64,000 bases of DNA, taken from Taibaiella helva (GTDB lineage Bacteria > Bacteroidota > Bacteroidia > Chitinophagales > Chitinophagaceae). A program made the position numbers and the translations under genes. Below the pieces are notes generated by a model, which was given only the letters and a program-made list of their open reading frames with translations, was not told the DNA's origin and made no database searches. The stretch is taken from the NCBI RefSeq assembly GCF_003545695.1, contig NZ_QUZZ01000009.1:62001-126000 (forward strand). Reading direction: 5' to 3'. This document shows, piece by piece, positions 24,029 through 32,448 of the stretch (the first letter of the stretch is position 1; each line of letters opens with the position of its first letter).

Positions 24029-24601
24029 TTATTCCGTGAGATTGTCCAGCAGAAATTCTATGGTACGGGGAAAGAAGTAGTGCTCCAGCTTGTGAATACG
24101 GGAAGCCAGGCTTTCATGCGTGTCTTCCGCTACCAGGGTGCAGCGGGCCTGCAGGATGGCGCCACCTTCGTCGTAATGCTCGTTGACATAATGAATAGTA
24201 ATGCCGGATTCTTTTTCCCCCGCGGCTACAACGGCCTGGTGCACATGCTGTCCGTACATACCCTTACCGCCGTATTTAGGCAGCAGCGCCGGGTGAATGT
24301 TGATGATGCGTCCGGGAAAGGCTTGTACAACATTGTCCGGCACCTTCCACAAAAAGCCCGCAAGCACCAGCAGGGAAGGTGAATAGCTGCGGAGCTTTTC
24401 GACAAAGCCGGGATCCCTGAAAGCGTTCCTGTCGATCAGCTGTACCGGTATCTGGCGGGTCTTTGCAATATCCAGCACGCCTGCTTCCGGATTGTTACAT
24501 ACGATCAGCGCGATCCGGACTTTATCCGGGGACTGGAAGTAATCGAGAATGGCCTGTACATTGGACCCTTTTCCGGAAGCGAAGACAACAAGCTGGTGCA
24601 T
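24029..24601 (-). CDS. purN: Phosphoribosylglycinamide formyltransferase
   Basis: The 190-residue protein starts MHQLVVFASGKGSNVQAILD (GAR-binding GxGSN loop). It has INIHPALLPKYGGKGMYG with the catalytic Asn-His, and YVNEHYDEGGAILQ with the catalytic Asp. It carries out the 10-formyl-THF-dependent third step of purine synthesis in the cytoplasm. Length is normal for PurN. It is a single gene with its own promoter about 45 nt upstream. Confidence 0.95.
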   Translation of the reverse strand: MHQLVVFASGKGSNVQAILDYFQSPDKVRIALIVCNNPEAGVLDIAKTRQIPVQLIDRNAFRDPGFVEKLRSYSPSLLVLAGFLWKVPDNVVQAFPGRIINIHPALLPKYGGKGMYGQHVHQAVVAAGEKESGITIHYVNEHYDEGGAILQARCTLVAEDTHESLASRIHKLEHYFFPRTIEFLLDNLTE

Positions 24602-24645
24602 GATCGAGAAACAAGTAAGGGCAACGGGGCCCTGTATTTTTTGCG

Positions 24646-24677
24646 CAAAGGTATTATTTTAATGCCTACCCGGGCAA
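24646..24677 (-). promoter_or_regulatory. purN promoter
   Basis: On the minus strand TACCTTTG (24653-24646) matches TAnnTTTG, with a TTG (24677-24675) 21 nt upstream. It leaves a leader of roughly 40 nt before the purN ATG at 24601. Confidence 0.55.
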
Positions 24678-24699
24678 TACCGGCTATCAGCCACAGGGC

Positions 24700-25320
24700 T
24701 TATTGCAGCAAAGCCAGCTCCCGCTCCAGGTTAAGCCTTGCCTGCTGCTCGTATAGGGTATGAAAATGCGGTGTTTTATAGATATGCGACATTCCCAGGA
24801 AATGGTTCAGCACCTTGATACGGCCGGGGATGTACAGCACATCGGGATAGACGATATACTCCTGCCGGATCTGCCGGTAATAGCTGTCGTATATTGCTGC
24901 CGGCTGTCCCAGGATGGAAAGGTCGGCATCGGCAAACAGCAGGGTGTCGGGATCGGAGCCGGCACGATGAGCCTTGGTTGCCAGGATATGCTGCCGGCAG
25001 CGCTCCGCACGCGTTGCGTCGAAACCCAATGCGGCAAGCCGGTTGACGGCCAGCAGGGCGCTTTGCTCTTCATTGTCCTGTCGCTGCACGGCATAGATAA
25101 GGTCGTGGTAGAAGATTGCATACAATAGCGTATCGTAGTCGTCGATCAGAGGCTTGCAGGGATCCAGTTCTCTGATGAGGTGCTCCAGGTGCGTGAGATT
25201 GTGGTAATACCTGTCGGGCAGGCTATACCCGGTCGCGATCTCCTGCCAGAGCTGTCCGCCCAGGTCTTCGTACCTGCCGCTGCGGGCAGTAAGCTCAATA
25301 AATACGGTATGCAGTTCCAT
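24700..25320 (-). CDS. Predicted HD-type metal-dependent phosphohydrolase (COG4339-like)
   Basis: The 206-residue protein has a His/Asp set in order: RYYHNLTHLEHL near 38, IFYHDLIY near 70, HILATKAH near 110, LLFADADLSILG near 128. This is the arrangement of the COG4339 HD-domain family, whose substrates are not known. It is soluble with no signal peptide. It is followed by purN on the same strand and preceded by a strong terminator, so it is transcribed separately from the DUF4197 gene. Confidence 0.8.
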   Translation of the reverse strand: MELHTVFIELTARSGRYEDLGGQLWQEIATGYSLPDRYYHNLTHLEHLIRELDPCKPLIDDYDTLLYAIFYHDLIYAVQRQDNEEQSALLAVNRLAALGFDATRAERCRQHILATKAHRAGSDPDTLLFADADLSILGQPAAIYDSYYRQIRQEYIVYPDVLYIPGRIKVLNHFLGMSHIYKTPHFHTLYEQQARLNLERELALLQ

Positions 25321-25330
25321 GGCGATCTAA

Positions 25331-25360
25331 AAAAACCTGCCGTGTTTGCGGCAGGTTTTT
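25331..25360 (-). terminator. Intrinsic terminator after the DUF4197 gene
   Basis: AAAAACCTGCCG / CGGCAGGTTTTT is a perfect 12-bp stem with loop TGTTTG. It carries T5 at either end and starts 13 nt after the DUF4197 stop. Confidence 0.9.
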
Positions 25361-25373
25361 CAAATAAGCAAGT

Positions 25374-26162
25374 TTATTGTTTCCCGAATACTTTCTGAAG
25401 CAGGCCGGTTACCTGTGAAGCAGGGTTGGTCCGGATCTTGGCTTCCTCATCGCCGATCGTCACAAAGAGGCCATTGAGGGCGCGCTCGGTTACATAACCG
25501 GTCAGATCGGGATTTACTTTGTTGGGCGATACCCGGTTGTAAGTAGAGAAAACGGTCTTCCAGATATCAGGAGCGCCTACTTTATTCAGGGATTTCTGGA
25601 TTACCGGTGTAAAAGCGGCGGTAAGCGCGGAAGTGGTTTTGGTCTTCAGGAAATTGGTAGCAGCATTGTTGCCTCCCCGCAGGATATTGAGACCGTCCTG
25701 TATGGTGATAGAGGTAATGGCGTTGATAAAAATAGGCGCGGCCTGCTTGGCTGCATCTTCGGCGGCACGGTTCATCGACAGGATGGCTTTGTCCACTACC
25801 GATCCCATACCAATGGAGCGGAGGGTCTTTTCTACCTGCTGGGCTTCTTTGGGCAGCAGGATCTTGATCATAGCGTTCTTAAAAAAGCCGTCTGTAGCCG
25901 AAAGGCGGCTACCGGCATTCTGTGCGCCTATTTTCAGGGCTTCTTTCAGGCCGCTGGCAATATCGGTATTGCTCAATCCGCTGCCCAGCATGCTGTTGCT
26001 GCCGGTGTTGCTGTTGCGGTTATTGCTGTTCTGGTTTTGCTGGCTGCTGTTGCCGCTGCCTTTCACAGCATTGAAGATATCCTCAAGGCTTTGTGCGCGG
26101 GCTGCCGGCATCGTCATGCCCAAAAGGGCGGTAAAACAAAGGGGGGCGATCAGCTTTTTCAT
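25374..26162 (-). CDS. DUF4197 domain protein, exported
   Basis: The 262-residue protein has a signal peptide (1 to about 23, MPAARAQS), then an Asn/Ser-rich linker (about 35-60, NSSQQNQNSNNRNSN), then the DUF4197 domain: ASGLKEALKIGAQNAGSRLS, RAAEDAAKQAAPIFINAITS, YVTERALNGLFVTIGDEEAK. DUF4197 proteins are periplasmic and of unknown function. The linker is longer than the domain needs and low in complexity. Confidence 0.85.
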   Translation of the reverse strand: MKKLIAPLCFTALLGMTMPAARAQSLEDIFNAVKGSGNSSQQNQNSNNRNSNTGSNSMLGSGLSNTDIASGLKEALKIGAQNAGSRLSATDGFFKNAMIKILLPKEAQQVEKTLRSIGMGSVVDKAILSMNRAAEDAAKQAAPIFINAITSITIQDGLNILRGGNNAATNFLKTKTTSALTAAFTPVIQKSLNKVGAPDIWKTVFSTYNRVSPNKVNPDLTGYVTERALNGLFVTIGDEEAKIRTNPASQVTGLLQKVFGKQ

Positions 26163-26275
26163 TTTGATTGTTTTTATGACTTGAACAAAGATACGATGGG
26201 AAAGCGGCGTGTCCGTCGACCGGTGCCGTCTTTATTGGACTTTTTCATGGGTGCCGGGTTTAGCCCTGCCCTGCA

Positions 26276-26740
26276 TTATTTCCAGCGCTCCAATATCTGC
26301 GTGGTATGCTCCTTACTTTTTACCGTATCAATGATGTGCTCGATCACGCCCTTGCCATTGATCAGGAAAGTAACGCGATGTGTGCCCATAAACTCCCTTC
26401 CCATAAATTTCTTCAGCCCCCATACGCCGTAAGCTTCTACTATCTTTCGTTCCGGGTCGGCGAGCAGCACAAAGGGCAGGTCAAACTTCTGCTCAAACTT
26501 TTTGTGGCTCTTCTCGCTATCGATGCTTACACCTACTACTGCAATGCCGGCTTTTTGCAGCGCTGCGTAATTGTCGCGCAGGTTACAGGCTTCGGTCGTG
26601 CAGGTCGGCGTGTTGTCCTTAGGATAAAAGAACAGGGCCAGCTTCTTTCCTTTAAAGTCTTTCAGGCTGACGGTATTCCCATTCTGATCATTTGCTTTAA
26701 AATCGGGTGCTTTGCCGCCTTCCTTCAATGTCGTGCTCAT
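26276..26740 (-). CDS. bcp: Thioredoxin-dependent thiol peroxidase (Bcp/PrxQ)
   Basis: The 154-residue peroxiredoxin contains LALFFYPKDNTPTCTTEACN, with the peroxidatic and resolving Cys five residues apart as in PrxQ/Bcp. VVGVSIDSEKSHKKF and RVTFLINGKGVIEHI follow. It reduces H2O2 and organic hydroperoxides using thioredoxin. It starts 24 nt after the tatD stop and is likely co-transcribed with it. Confidence 0.94.
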   Translation of the reverse strand: MSTTLKEGGKAPDFKANDQNGNTVSLKDFKGKKLALFFYPKDNTPTCTTEACNLRDNYAALQKAGIAVVGVSIDSEKSHKKFEQKFDLPFVLLADPERKIVEAYGVWGLKKFMGREFMGTHRVTFLINGKGVIEHIIDTVKSKEHTTQILERWK

Positions 26741-26764
26741 GCTTGCTGTTACAGGTTAAAAAGG

Positions 26765-27535
26765 TTACCCGAAGATACGCCGGGCGTTTTCGGTTGTTGC
26801 TGCAGCCACTGCTTCCACACTACAGTTCTTGATCGCTGCAATTTTTGTGCCAATTAAAGGAATATAGGCGCTTTCATTCCGCTTGCCCCGGTAGGGCACG
26901 GGCGCCAGGTAGGGTGCGTCGGTCTCCAGCACGATGTGTTCCAGCGGGATTTGCTCCAGCACTTCCGGCAAATTGCTTTTGGCAAAAGTAGCTACACCGC
27001 CGATACCAAGGTAAAAGCCCAGGTCGATGATCTCGCGGGCCTCTTCCATCGTGCCGCCGAAGCAGTGAAAAATGCCACGCAGCTTACCGTTCTGCCGGGC
27101 ACGCACCATGTCGATGCCGTCGCGCATCGATTCCCGGGTATGGATCACGATAGGAAGGTTGAGCGAAAGGGCCCAGTCCATCTGGGTATTAAAGGCCTCT
27201 TTTTGCTCCGCGACAAAACTCTTGTCCCAATAATAATCGAGGCCGATCTCTCCCACCGCGGCAAAGCGCTCTTTGTGCAGCCAGGACTCGGCGATCGCCA
27301 GCTCTTCTTTATAATTCTCCTTGATATAGCAGGGATGGATGCCCATCATAGGGAAGCAGTGCTCCGGCCATTTTGTGGCCATAGCCATCATCGGCTCAAT
27401 CGTTCCGCTGTCGCAATTAGGCAGATACAGCCGGTTCACACCGGCCTCCAGGCAACGCCCGATGACGGCTTCCCGGTCCTGGTCAAAACGGCCATCGTAA
27501 AGGTGGGTATGGGTATCTATAAAAACAGGTATCAT
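26765..27535 (-). CDS. tatD: TatD-family metal-dependent hydrolase
   Basis: The 256-residue TIM-barrel protein has FIDTHTHLYD (metal His pair), VGEIGLDYYWD (metal Glu), IVIHTRES, GIFHCFGGT and VLETDAPYLAPVPYRGKRN (metal Asp). TatD enzymes are DNases or related phosphoesterases; the exact substrate is not evident here. It lies between a small membrane protein gene (23 nt) and bcp (24 nt) on the same strand, suggesting an operon. Confidence 0.92.
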   Translation of the reverse strand: MIPVFIDTHTHLYDGRFDQDREAVIGRCLEAGVNRLYLPNCDSGTIEPMMAMATKWPEHCFPMMGIHPCYIKENYKEELAIAESWLHKERFAAVGEIGLDYYWDKSFVAEQKEAFNTQMDWALSLNLPIVIHTRESMRDGIDMVRARQNGKLRGIFHCFGGTMEEAREIIDLGFYLGIGGVATFAKSNLPEVLEQIPLEHIVLETDAPYLAPVPYRGKRNESAYIPLIGTKIAAIKNCSVEAVAAATTENARRIFG

Positions 27536-27558
27536 GTCTCTTGGTATTCCTCCGGCAA

Positions 27559-27861
27559 TCAGTAGCTGTCGGGATTGTCTTTACCTATATTGTTCATCCA
27601 GTCGTCCATCGTGTTGCGATCGGGTAGTGCCTGTGCTTTTTGTTGCAGGGCAATAGCACCAAGGATAGCGCAAAGCAGACCGCTAAGCACAGCTACGATA
27701 ACTGTAGCCCCGAAGGCTGCCGAAATCACGGCACCGGCAATTTCCAGGCCAAACCAGGCCAGCACCACCCATAGCTGCCATATGCCGGCACGATATCCCT
27801 TAGGAGCAACGATACCCTTTATTCTCCGGCAGAGATAGATCAGTAAAATAATTTCCAGCAT
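27559..27861 (-). CDS. Small membrane protein, unknown function
   Basis: The 100-residue protein has hydrophobic segments at about 1-11, 28-50 and 52-70, then a soluble acidic tail ending DDWMNNIGKDNPDSY. No family recognised. Close spacing to tatD (23 nt) and fabG (41 nt) on the same strand suggests co-transcription. Confidence 0.6.
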   Translation of the reverse strand: MLEIILLIYLCRRIKGIVAPKGYRAGIWQLWVVLAWFGLEIAGAVISAAFGATVIVAVLSGLLCAILGAIALQQKAQALPDRNTMDDWMNNIGKDNPDSY

Positions 27862-27902
27862 ATTCTGTATTGATTTATCAATGAAGCCAGCTTCCTTAAT
27901 GA

Positions 27903-28634
27903 TCAGGTATATAAACCGCCATTAATGGAAATCACCTGGCCAGTAATGTAGCCTGCCTGCCTGCTGGCGAGAAAGCCTGCCAGGTCAGCCACTTCTTCGG
28001 CTTCGCCGAAACGTTTCATAGGAATAAGGCTGGTAAGCTCTTTTTCGTTCAGCTCTTCGGTCATATCGGTCTTAACAAAGCCCGGAGCGATCGCATTCAC
28101 CGTGATATTCCTTTTGGCGACCTCCTGGGCCAGTGCTTTCGTGGCCCCGATCATACCGGCTTTAGCGGCAGAATAATTGACCTGGCCGGGCATGCCTTTC
28201 AGTCCGCTCAGCGATACGATATTGATGATACGGCCATAGCGATTCATCAGCATGGGATTCATCAGCTGCTTGGTGATGTTGAACATGCCTTGCAGGCTGG
28301 TATCCAGCACAGAGTGCCATTGATCGTCGTTCATAAAGGCCAGCAGGGCATCCTGCCTGATGCCGGCGTTATTGATCAGCACTTCGATAACACAATCCTT
28401 ATTGTTTTCCTGCCATTGACCCAGTACGGCTTCTACTTCTTTTTTGTCGGCTACGTCGAAGGGAAGCAATACCGCTTCCTGACCTTCCGCTTTTACCAGG
28501 CTGGCTGTTTCTTCGGCGGCAACCCTGTTCCCTTTATAATTGATCAGAACCGGGTAGCCCATGGCGGCCAGCTTTACGCAAATGGCCCTGCCTATACCCC
28601 GGGAGCCACCGGTAACCAGTGCATATGATTGCAT
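27903..28634 (-). CDS. fabG: 3-oxoacyl-ACP reductase (FabG-type SDR)
   Basis: The 243-residue classical SDR has an N-terminal TGGSRGIGRAI cofactor loop, NNAG at about 90, catalytic Ser in VSLSGLKG, and Tyr-x3-Lys in NYSAAKAG. It ends in GQVISINGGLYT. FabG reduces 3-oxoacyl-ACP with NADPH in fatty acid synthesis. The RQDALLAFM stretch after NNAG is also seen in FabG relatives of aryl-polyene/flexirubin clusters, so a pigment role is possible, but no such genes lie next to it. Confidence 0.85.
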   Translation of the reverse strand: MQSYALVTGGSRGIGRAICVKLAAMGYPVLINYKGNRVAAEETASLVKAEGQEAVLLPFDVADKKEVEAVLGQWQENNKDCVIEVLINNAGIRQDALLAFMNDDQWHSVLDTSLQGMFNITKQLMNPMLMNRYGRIINIVSLSGLKGMPGQVNYSAAKAGMIGATKALAQEVAKRNITVNAIAPGFVKTDMTEELNEKELTSLIPMKRFGEAEEVADLAGFLASRQAGYITGQVISINGGLYT

Positions 28635-28656
28635 AGCTTGATTTTGAAAATACCGG

Positions 28657-28664
28657 CAAATTTA
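28657..28664 (-). promoter_or_regulatory. fabG -7 promoter box
   Basis: TAAATTTG on the minus strand matches TAnnTTTG, 22 nt before the fabG ATG. No convincing -33 element at the right distance. Confidence 0.45.
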
Positions 28665-28753
28665 CCGTTTTAAGAAGCAATCGTGAAATTATATCTCACG
28701 GGCGATTCATCAGGAGGAAGTAATACATATCATTTGCCGAAGGCATTTTGAGC

Positions 28754-28776
28754 GAGACGTTGCAGTGCAACGTCTC
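28754..28776. repeat. Interspersed palindrome, copy 1
   Basis: GAGACGTTGCA-G-TGCAACGTCTC: perfect 11-bp arms around one base, followed by CACAAGGGGC. First of three related units in the 412-nt gap between fabG and the TPR gene. Confidence 0.8.
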
Positions 28777-28813
28777 CACAAGGGGCCACATCCATCGTAT
28801 CATTTATATACGG

Positions 28814-28842
28814 GTACAGACGTAGCAGTGCTACGTCTGTAC
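28814..28842. repeat. Interspersed palindrome, copy 2
   Basis: GTACAGACGTAGCA-G-TGCTACGTCTGTAC: perfect 14-bp arms. Compared with copy 1 the inner bases change in pairs on both arms (GTTGC to GTAGC), and the tail is again ACAAGGGGC. Confidence 0.8.
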
Positions 28843-28926
28843 AAGGGGCATTTCAATGGTATAGAGAGCCGCCGCTTTCGTCTCTGTTGTTCGTAGCCTT
28901 ATATATCTAGGTGTATTTACGAGTGG

Positions 28927-28947
28927 AGACGTTGCAGCGCAATGTCT
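28927..28947. repeat. Interspersed palindrome, copy 3 (imperfect)
   Basis: AGACGTTGC-AGC-GCAATGTCT: 9-nt arms with one mismatch (a possible G-U pair in RNA), followed by GTACAAG and, a few bases on, AAAGGGG. Apart from the three palindromes and the terminator at 28986-29023, I see no gene in 28665-29046. Confidence 0.7.
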
Positions 28948-28985
28948 GTACAAGTAAAGGGGTGCAGCGCCTGGCAGGCTATTTC

Positions 28986-29023
28986 ACAAAAAAGAGCTGT
29001 CCCCTCTTGAAAGGACAGCTCTT
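28986..29023 (-). terminator. Intrinsic terminator after the TPR gene
   Basis: AAGAGCTGTCC / GGACAGCTCTT is an 11-bp stem with a 10-nt loop; on the minus strand it is followed by TTTTGTG. Confidence 0.85.
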
Positions 29024-29046
29024 CCGCTAAAAGTGACGCGTATCTC

Positions 29047-30681
29047 CTATTTGCGGCCGGCGCTTTTGCCACCGCCAGCAGGCTTGGCATTTTTCTGTTT
29101 CGTATAGTAATCTTTAACCTGGTTGGCGAAAGTGTTCGATGGCTCGATCTCCAAGATCTTGTTCACATACTCCATCGCGTCCTTCTCGTTATTGGTATTG
29201 TAATAATAGAAGGCCATATATTGATAGGCTTTCATCAGGTCGGCCTGCTTGTGCTCGTAATTGTTCTTGTTGAAGGCTATCCAATCTTTGTAAGGTTGTA
29301 TAGCGCCACCGGTCTTGGCTTCGTCATCAACTGCAGCGGCAACATTAGCGATCCACAGGTAGGCGGAGCCTTCATCAGGATATTTTGTTTTCAACCCGTT
29401 AAAGGCTTTGGCGGCAGTCGTGTAATCTTTAGCATAGTAAGCTCCATAACCCCAATAGAAGTAATCCAGTGCGGGTGCTTCCGGGTTGCTTGCGATGATC
29501 TTACCATACCAGATACCGGCCTTGCCATATTCCTTGGCATCCTTAAAGCCTTCAGCAATTTTACGGTACATTTCGCTTTTATCCTTTGAAGTATCGGCAG
29601 TTACGACTTTATTGAAGTAAAAGTCGGCGCTGTCGTTGTACATCTTGGCATGAACAGAATCCACACCAGCCATAGCGCTCATGATTTTTCCACTGTAGAT
29701 ATAATCGTCGGGGATGATCTTGGCAGGATCCTGCTTGCTGTAGAACGTGCGCATATTATCCAGGGCTTTCTGATAATCCTTGGTTTCGTAGGCGCTGTAA
29801 GCGATCAGGCGGTACATATAAGTCTTCTGTACACCTTTGCCGATCAGCTCCTGGATCTTGGCCTGGGCTTCAGGGTATTTTTTAGACAGGAACAGCAGGT
29901 TGGCATAAGTGATCTGGTCGTCGATAGATTTATCGGACAGCTCCAGGAACTTTTCAATATTGGTCAAAGCCATATCGTACTTACCGGCACGCTGATAAGC
30001 ATCGGCCAGGGACTTATAAGGCAGCGGGTTGGACGGATCGGCGTCTTTAGCCTGACCATAGCTTTTCAGCGCTGCATCATAGTTGTGCGCCTGGTACCAC
30101 AGGTCGCCTATTTTGGAATAGGCCAGGGAATTGTTGGTGCCTTTTTCTACAGCTTTATCGTAGTTGTTCATGGCTTCGCCGCCGCCGCCGCTCAGCTTCA
30201 GGTAAGCATCGCCCAGGCCGATAAACGTAGAGGCATCACCACCGCTGATCTCGATCGCTTTTTTATACCATGCGATCGCATCATTCGCGTTGCCACCTTT
30301 TGTATAGGTAATGGCGTCGGCTGCCGCCTTATATTTTTCCCACTCTTTCTTTTTGGCTTTATCGACAATCGCCATCAGTATTTTGGAAGCCTCGTCTTTC
30401 TTTCCTTCATCAAACAGCACACGGGCCATGCCGGCCTGGTTGTAGAAGTCATCAGGATATTTGGCAAAAATAGTACGGGCGGCAGCAGCGTTTTCCAGCT
30501 CCAGCTCGGAAATGCCTAAATTATAGTTGGCCAGCGGGTCTTTTGCCGCCAGAGGTTCCAGAGCTTTTTTTGCACTTTCAAAGCGGCCGTAGCTGATCAT
30601 TTTTGCGCCGTCCTGAACAGACTGTGCGTTTACGTTAAAAGCAAAGGCTGTCGCCACTGCTATCGCAATTAACTTGTTCAT
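29047..30681 (-). CDS. Exported TPR-repeat protein
   Basis: The 544-residue protein has a signal peptide (1-19, ending FNVNAQS). Tetratricopeptide-type repeats run from about 25 to 530: for example AIAWYKKAIEISGGDAST, AYSKIGDLWYQAHNYDAALK, PYKSLADAYQRAGKYDMALT and DAMEYVNKILEIEPSNTFAN. The tail is Lys/Gly-rich. TPR proteins act as scaffolds in protein complexes; here the location is the periplasm or outer membrane. It is followed by a strong terminator. The partner PstS-like gene lies 110 nt upstream on the same strand. Confidence 0.85.
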   Translation of the reverse strand: MNKLIAIAVATAFAFNVNAQSVQDGAKMISYGRFESAKKALEPLAAKDPLANYNLGISELELENAAAARTIFAKYPDDFYNQAGMARVLFDEGKKDEASKILMAIVDKAKKKEWEKYKAAADAITYTKGGNANDAIAWYKKAIEISGGDASTFIGLGDAYLKLSGGGGEAMNNYDKAVEKGTNNSLAYSKIGDLWYQAHNYDAALKSYGQAKDADPSNPLPYKSLADAYQRAGKYDMALTNIEKFLELSDKSIDDQITYANLLFLSKKYPEAQAKIQELIGKGVQKTYMYRLIAYSAYETKDYQKALDNMRTFYSKQDPAKIIPDDYIYSGKIMSAMAGVDSVHAKMYNDSADFYFNKVVTADTSKDKSEMYRKIAEGFKDAKEYGKAGIWYGKIIASNPEAPALDYFYWGYGAYYAKDYTTAAKAFNGLKTKYPDEGSAYLWIANVAAAVDDEAKTGGAIQPYKDWIAFNKNNYEHKQADLMKAYQYMAFYYYNTNNEKDAMEYVNKILEIEPSNTFANQVKDYYTKQKNAKPAGGGKSAGRK

Positions 30682-30791
30682 TGTTGTTCTGATATTTATT
30701 GTGGAGTAGTTTTTCGCTTATGATTAAAGTTTAAAATAATTTAAAGGACGACAGGCTATAAAAACAGCGCAGCCGCTATATTGTTTGCCTG

Positions 30792-31718
30792 TTATTTGAT
30801 TTCTGCTTCTCTTAGACGCAGCGGCACCCTTAAAGGTACTAAACGTGCTTTCAGAAAAATTAATTGCCCGGCCTGGTTGCTGAGGAAATTAGCAAACCCG
30901 GCGCCCAATCCGTTCCAGGTATCTCTTGTAATAAAATACATGGTGCGGCGCAGCGGGTATTTCTTCTGTGCGATCCAGGCCTGGTAGGGCTGGTAAAAGC
31001 CGGTAACCGAGGTATCGTCTTCATTTTTAAGGGAGGCTACCCTGATGTTTTTCCTGAAGGCGCCTGCCGGATCGGTGCTGTTCTCGTCATAAACGTGGCT
31101 TACGCCGACAAAACCGATAGCATGCTCATTTTTAGCTACATAATCAATCAGGGAGTCGTTATTCCGCACTGCATAGACATTAGACGGTAATTGTTGCCCG
31201 GGGATTAATGAGTCGAGCATATATCTTACTGTACCCGACTGGGCATTGTCGAAGACCACGGTATAAGGGCGTGCAAATTTTCCCAGCAGGATCTGCTTCA
31301 GCTGTCCGAGGGTCATAAAGCTGTCGGGAGAAGCAGGGTTGACCACAACCGCGATCGCATCCATGGCGATGCCCAATGACTTAAAACCGATATCGTTGTT
31401 TTGATAGGCCGTTTTCTCCGCAGGAGTAAGGTCGCGGGATACCACGATCAGCCGGGCGCTGTCTTTGTACAGGTCCTCAAAGCATTCTTTTTCCGTTTTG
31501 AATGCAGCGGTAATGTGGGCTTCGGGGTAGGAAGAGTCGAAAACATGGAGTTCCTGGTTCAATACCGGCATAAAGCTTTCATCCACGGCAATCTTGATAT
31601 TGCCCCGTGTGGAAGTTTCCTTTTGCTCGGCAGGCTTGTTGTTTCCATTACAGGACCAGAGTCCCGATGCGACAGCCACTGCTACTACGCCCAAACTAAA
31701 ATATCTACGCAACCGCAT
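30792..31718 (-). CDS. PstS-like phosphate-type substrate-binding lipoprotein
   Basis: The 308-residue protein has a lipobox ending GLWSC (Cys near 23), then a periplasmic-binding fold: NIKIAVDESFMPVLNQELHV, DLYKDSARLIVVSRDLTPAE, AMDAIAVVVNPASPDSFMTL, NEHAIGFVGVSHVYDE, RRTMYFITRDTWNGLGAGFA. This is the PBP_like_2/PstS family. No pst transporter genes are adjacent, so phosphate binding is inferred. It precedes the TPR gene on the same strand. Confidence 0.8.
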   Translation of the reverse strand: MRLRRYFSLGVVAVAVASGLWSCNGNNKPAEQKETSTRGNIKIAVDESFMPVLNQELHVFDSSYPEAHITAAFKTEKECFEDLYKDSARLIVVSRDLTPAEKTAYQNNDIGFKSLGIAMDAIAVVVNPASPDSFMTLGQLKQILLGKFARPYTVVFDNAQSGTVRYMLDSLIPGQQLPSNVYAVRNNDSLIDYVAKNEHAIGFVGVSHVYDENSTDPAGAFRKNIRVASLKNEDDTSVTGFYQPYQAWIAQKKYPLRRTMYFITRDTWNGLGAGFANFLSNQAGQLIFLKARLVPLRVPLRLREAEIK

Positions 31719-31851
31719 AACTGCAATAATACAGGTTATTTAAAAAAGTTGAAAAAAGTCGGATAAAGGTGTAACAATAAATTAACTTTGATTATTAACA
31801 AGTTGTAAAGGTTGCTTTCTTTAAGACGACCTTTTCCCGGTATTCCATAAA

Positions 31852-32415
31852 CTATTGCCGGCGGTAGCAGGAACAGGTGGTCAAATGGTCGTTGATCATC
31901 CCGGCGGCCTGCATAAAAGCGTAACAAATGGTGCTGCCCACAAACTTGAATCCCCTGCTGCGCAGGTCGAGACTCATCGCATCCGACTCCGGGCTGGTGG
32001 CCGGGATCTCACCCGTCTCTTTCCGCTTGCCGTCCAGCGTTTTACCACCGGTGAACTGCCACACATATGCTGCGAAGGAGCTGAATTCCTTCTGCACTTT
32101 CAGTAACATCTGTGCATTGGTAATGCTTCCTTTAATCTTCAGCCGGTTGCGTATAATGCCGGTATCCTGCATCAGTTCTTCCAGCCTGGCTTCATCAAAA
32201 CGAGCTACCTTTTTATAATCGAAGGCAGCAAAGGCCTTGCGAAATGCTTCCCGTTTATGAAGCACTGTTTTCCAGCTTAAGCCTGCCTGAAATGCGTCCA
32301 GCACCAGGAATTCGAACAGCTTACGGTCGTCGTGCACCGGTACGCCCCACTCTTCGTCGTGGTACCGGATCATCAGCGGGTCGTCGCCCGGCCAGGTACA
32401 GTTTTTCCGGGCCAT
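31852..32415 (-). CDS. tag: DNA-3-methyladenine glycosylase I
   Basis: The 187-residue protein begins MARKNCTWPGDDPLMIRYHD and continues EEWGVPVHDDRKLFEFLVLD, QAGLSWKTVLHKREAFRKAF. It ends HLTTCSCYRRQ. The zinc site of Tag (Cys6, His18, and the C-terminal His and Cys of NDHLTTC) is complete. It removes 3-methyladenine from alkylated DNA. It starts 33 nt after the aminotransferase stop on the same strand. Confidence 0.93.
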   Translation of the reverse strand: MARKNCTWPGDDPLMIRYHDEEWGVPVHDDRKLFEFLVLDAFQAGLSWKTVLHKREAFRKAFAAFDYKKVARFDEARLEELMQDTGIIRNRLKIKGSITNAQMLLKVQKEFSSFAAYVWQFTGGKTLDGKRKETGEIPATSPESDAMSLDLRSRGFKFVGSTICYAFMQAAGMINDHLTTCSCYRRQ

Positions 32416-32448
32416 ATTCCTTTGCTTGGGCGCTGCAGGGCGGCGCAG

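Noticed and set aside
28754-28947. CRISPR array
   Set aside because: Only three palindromic units at unequal spacing with dissimilar lengths; no cas genes.
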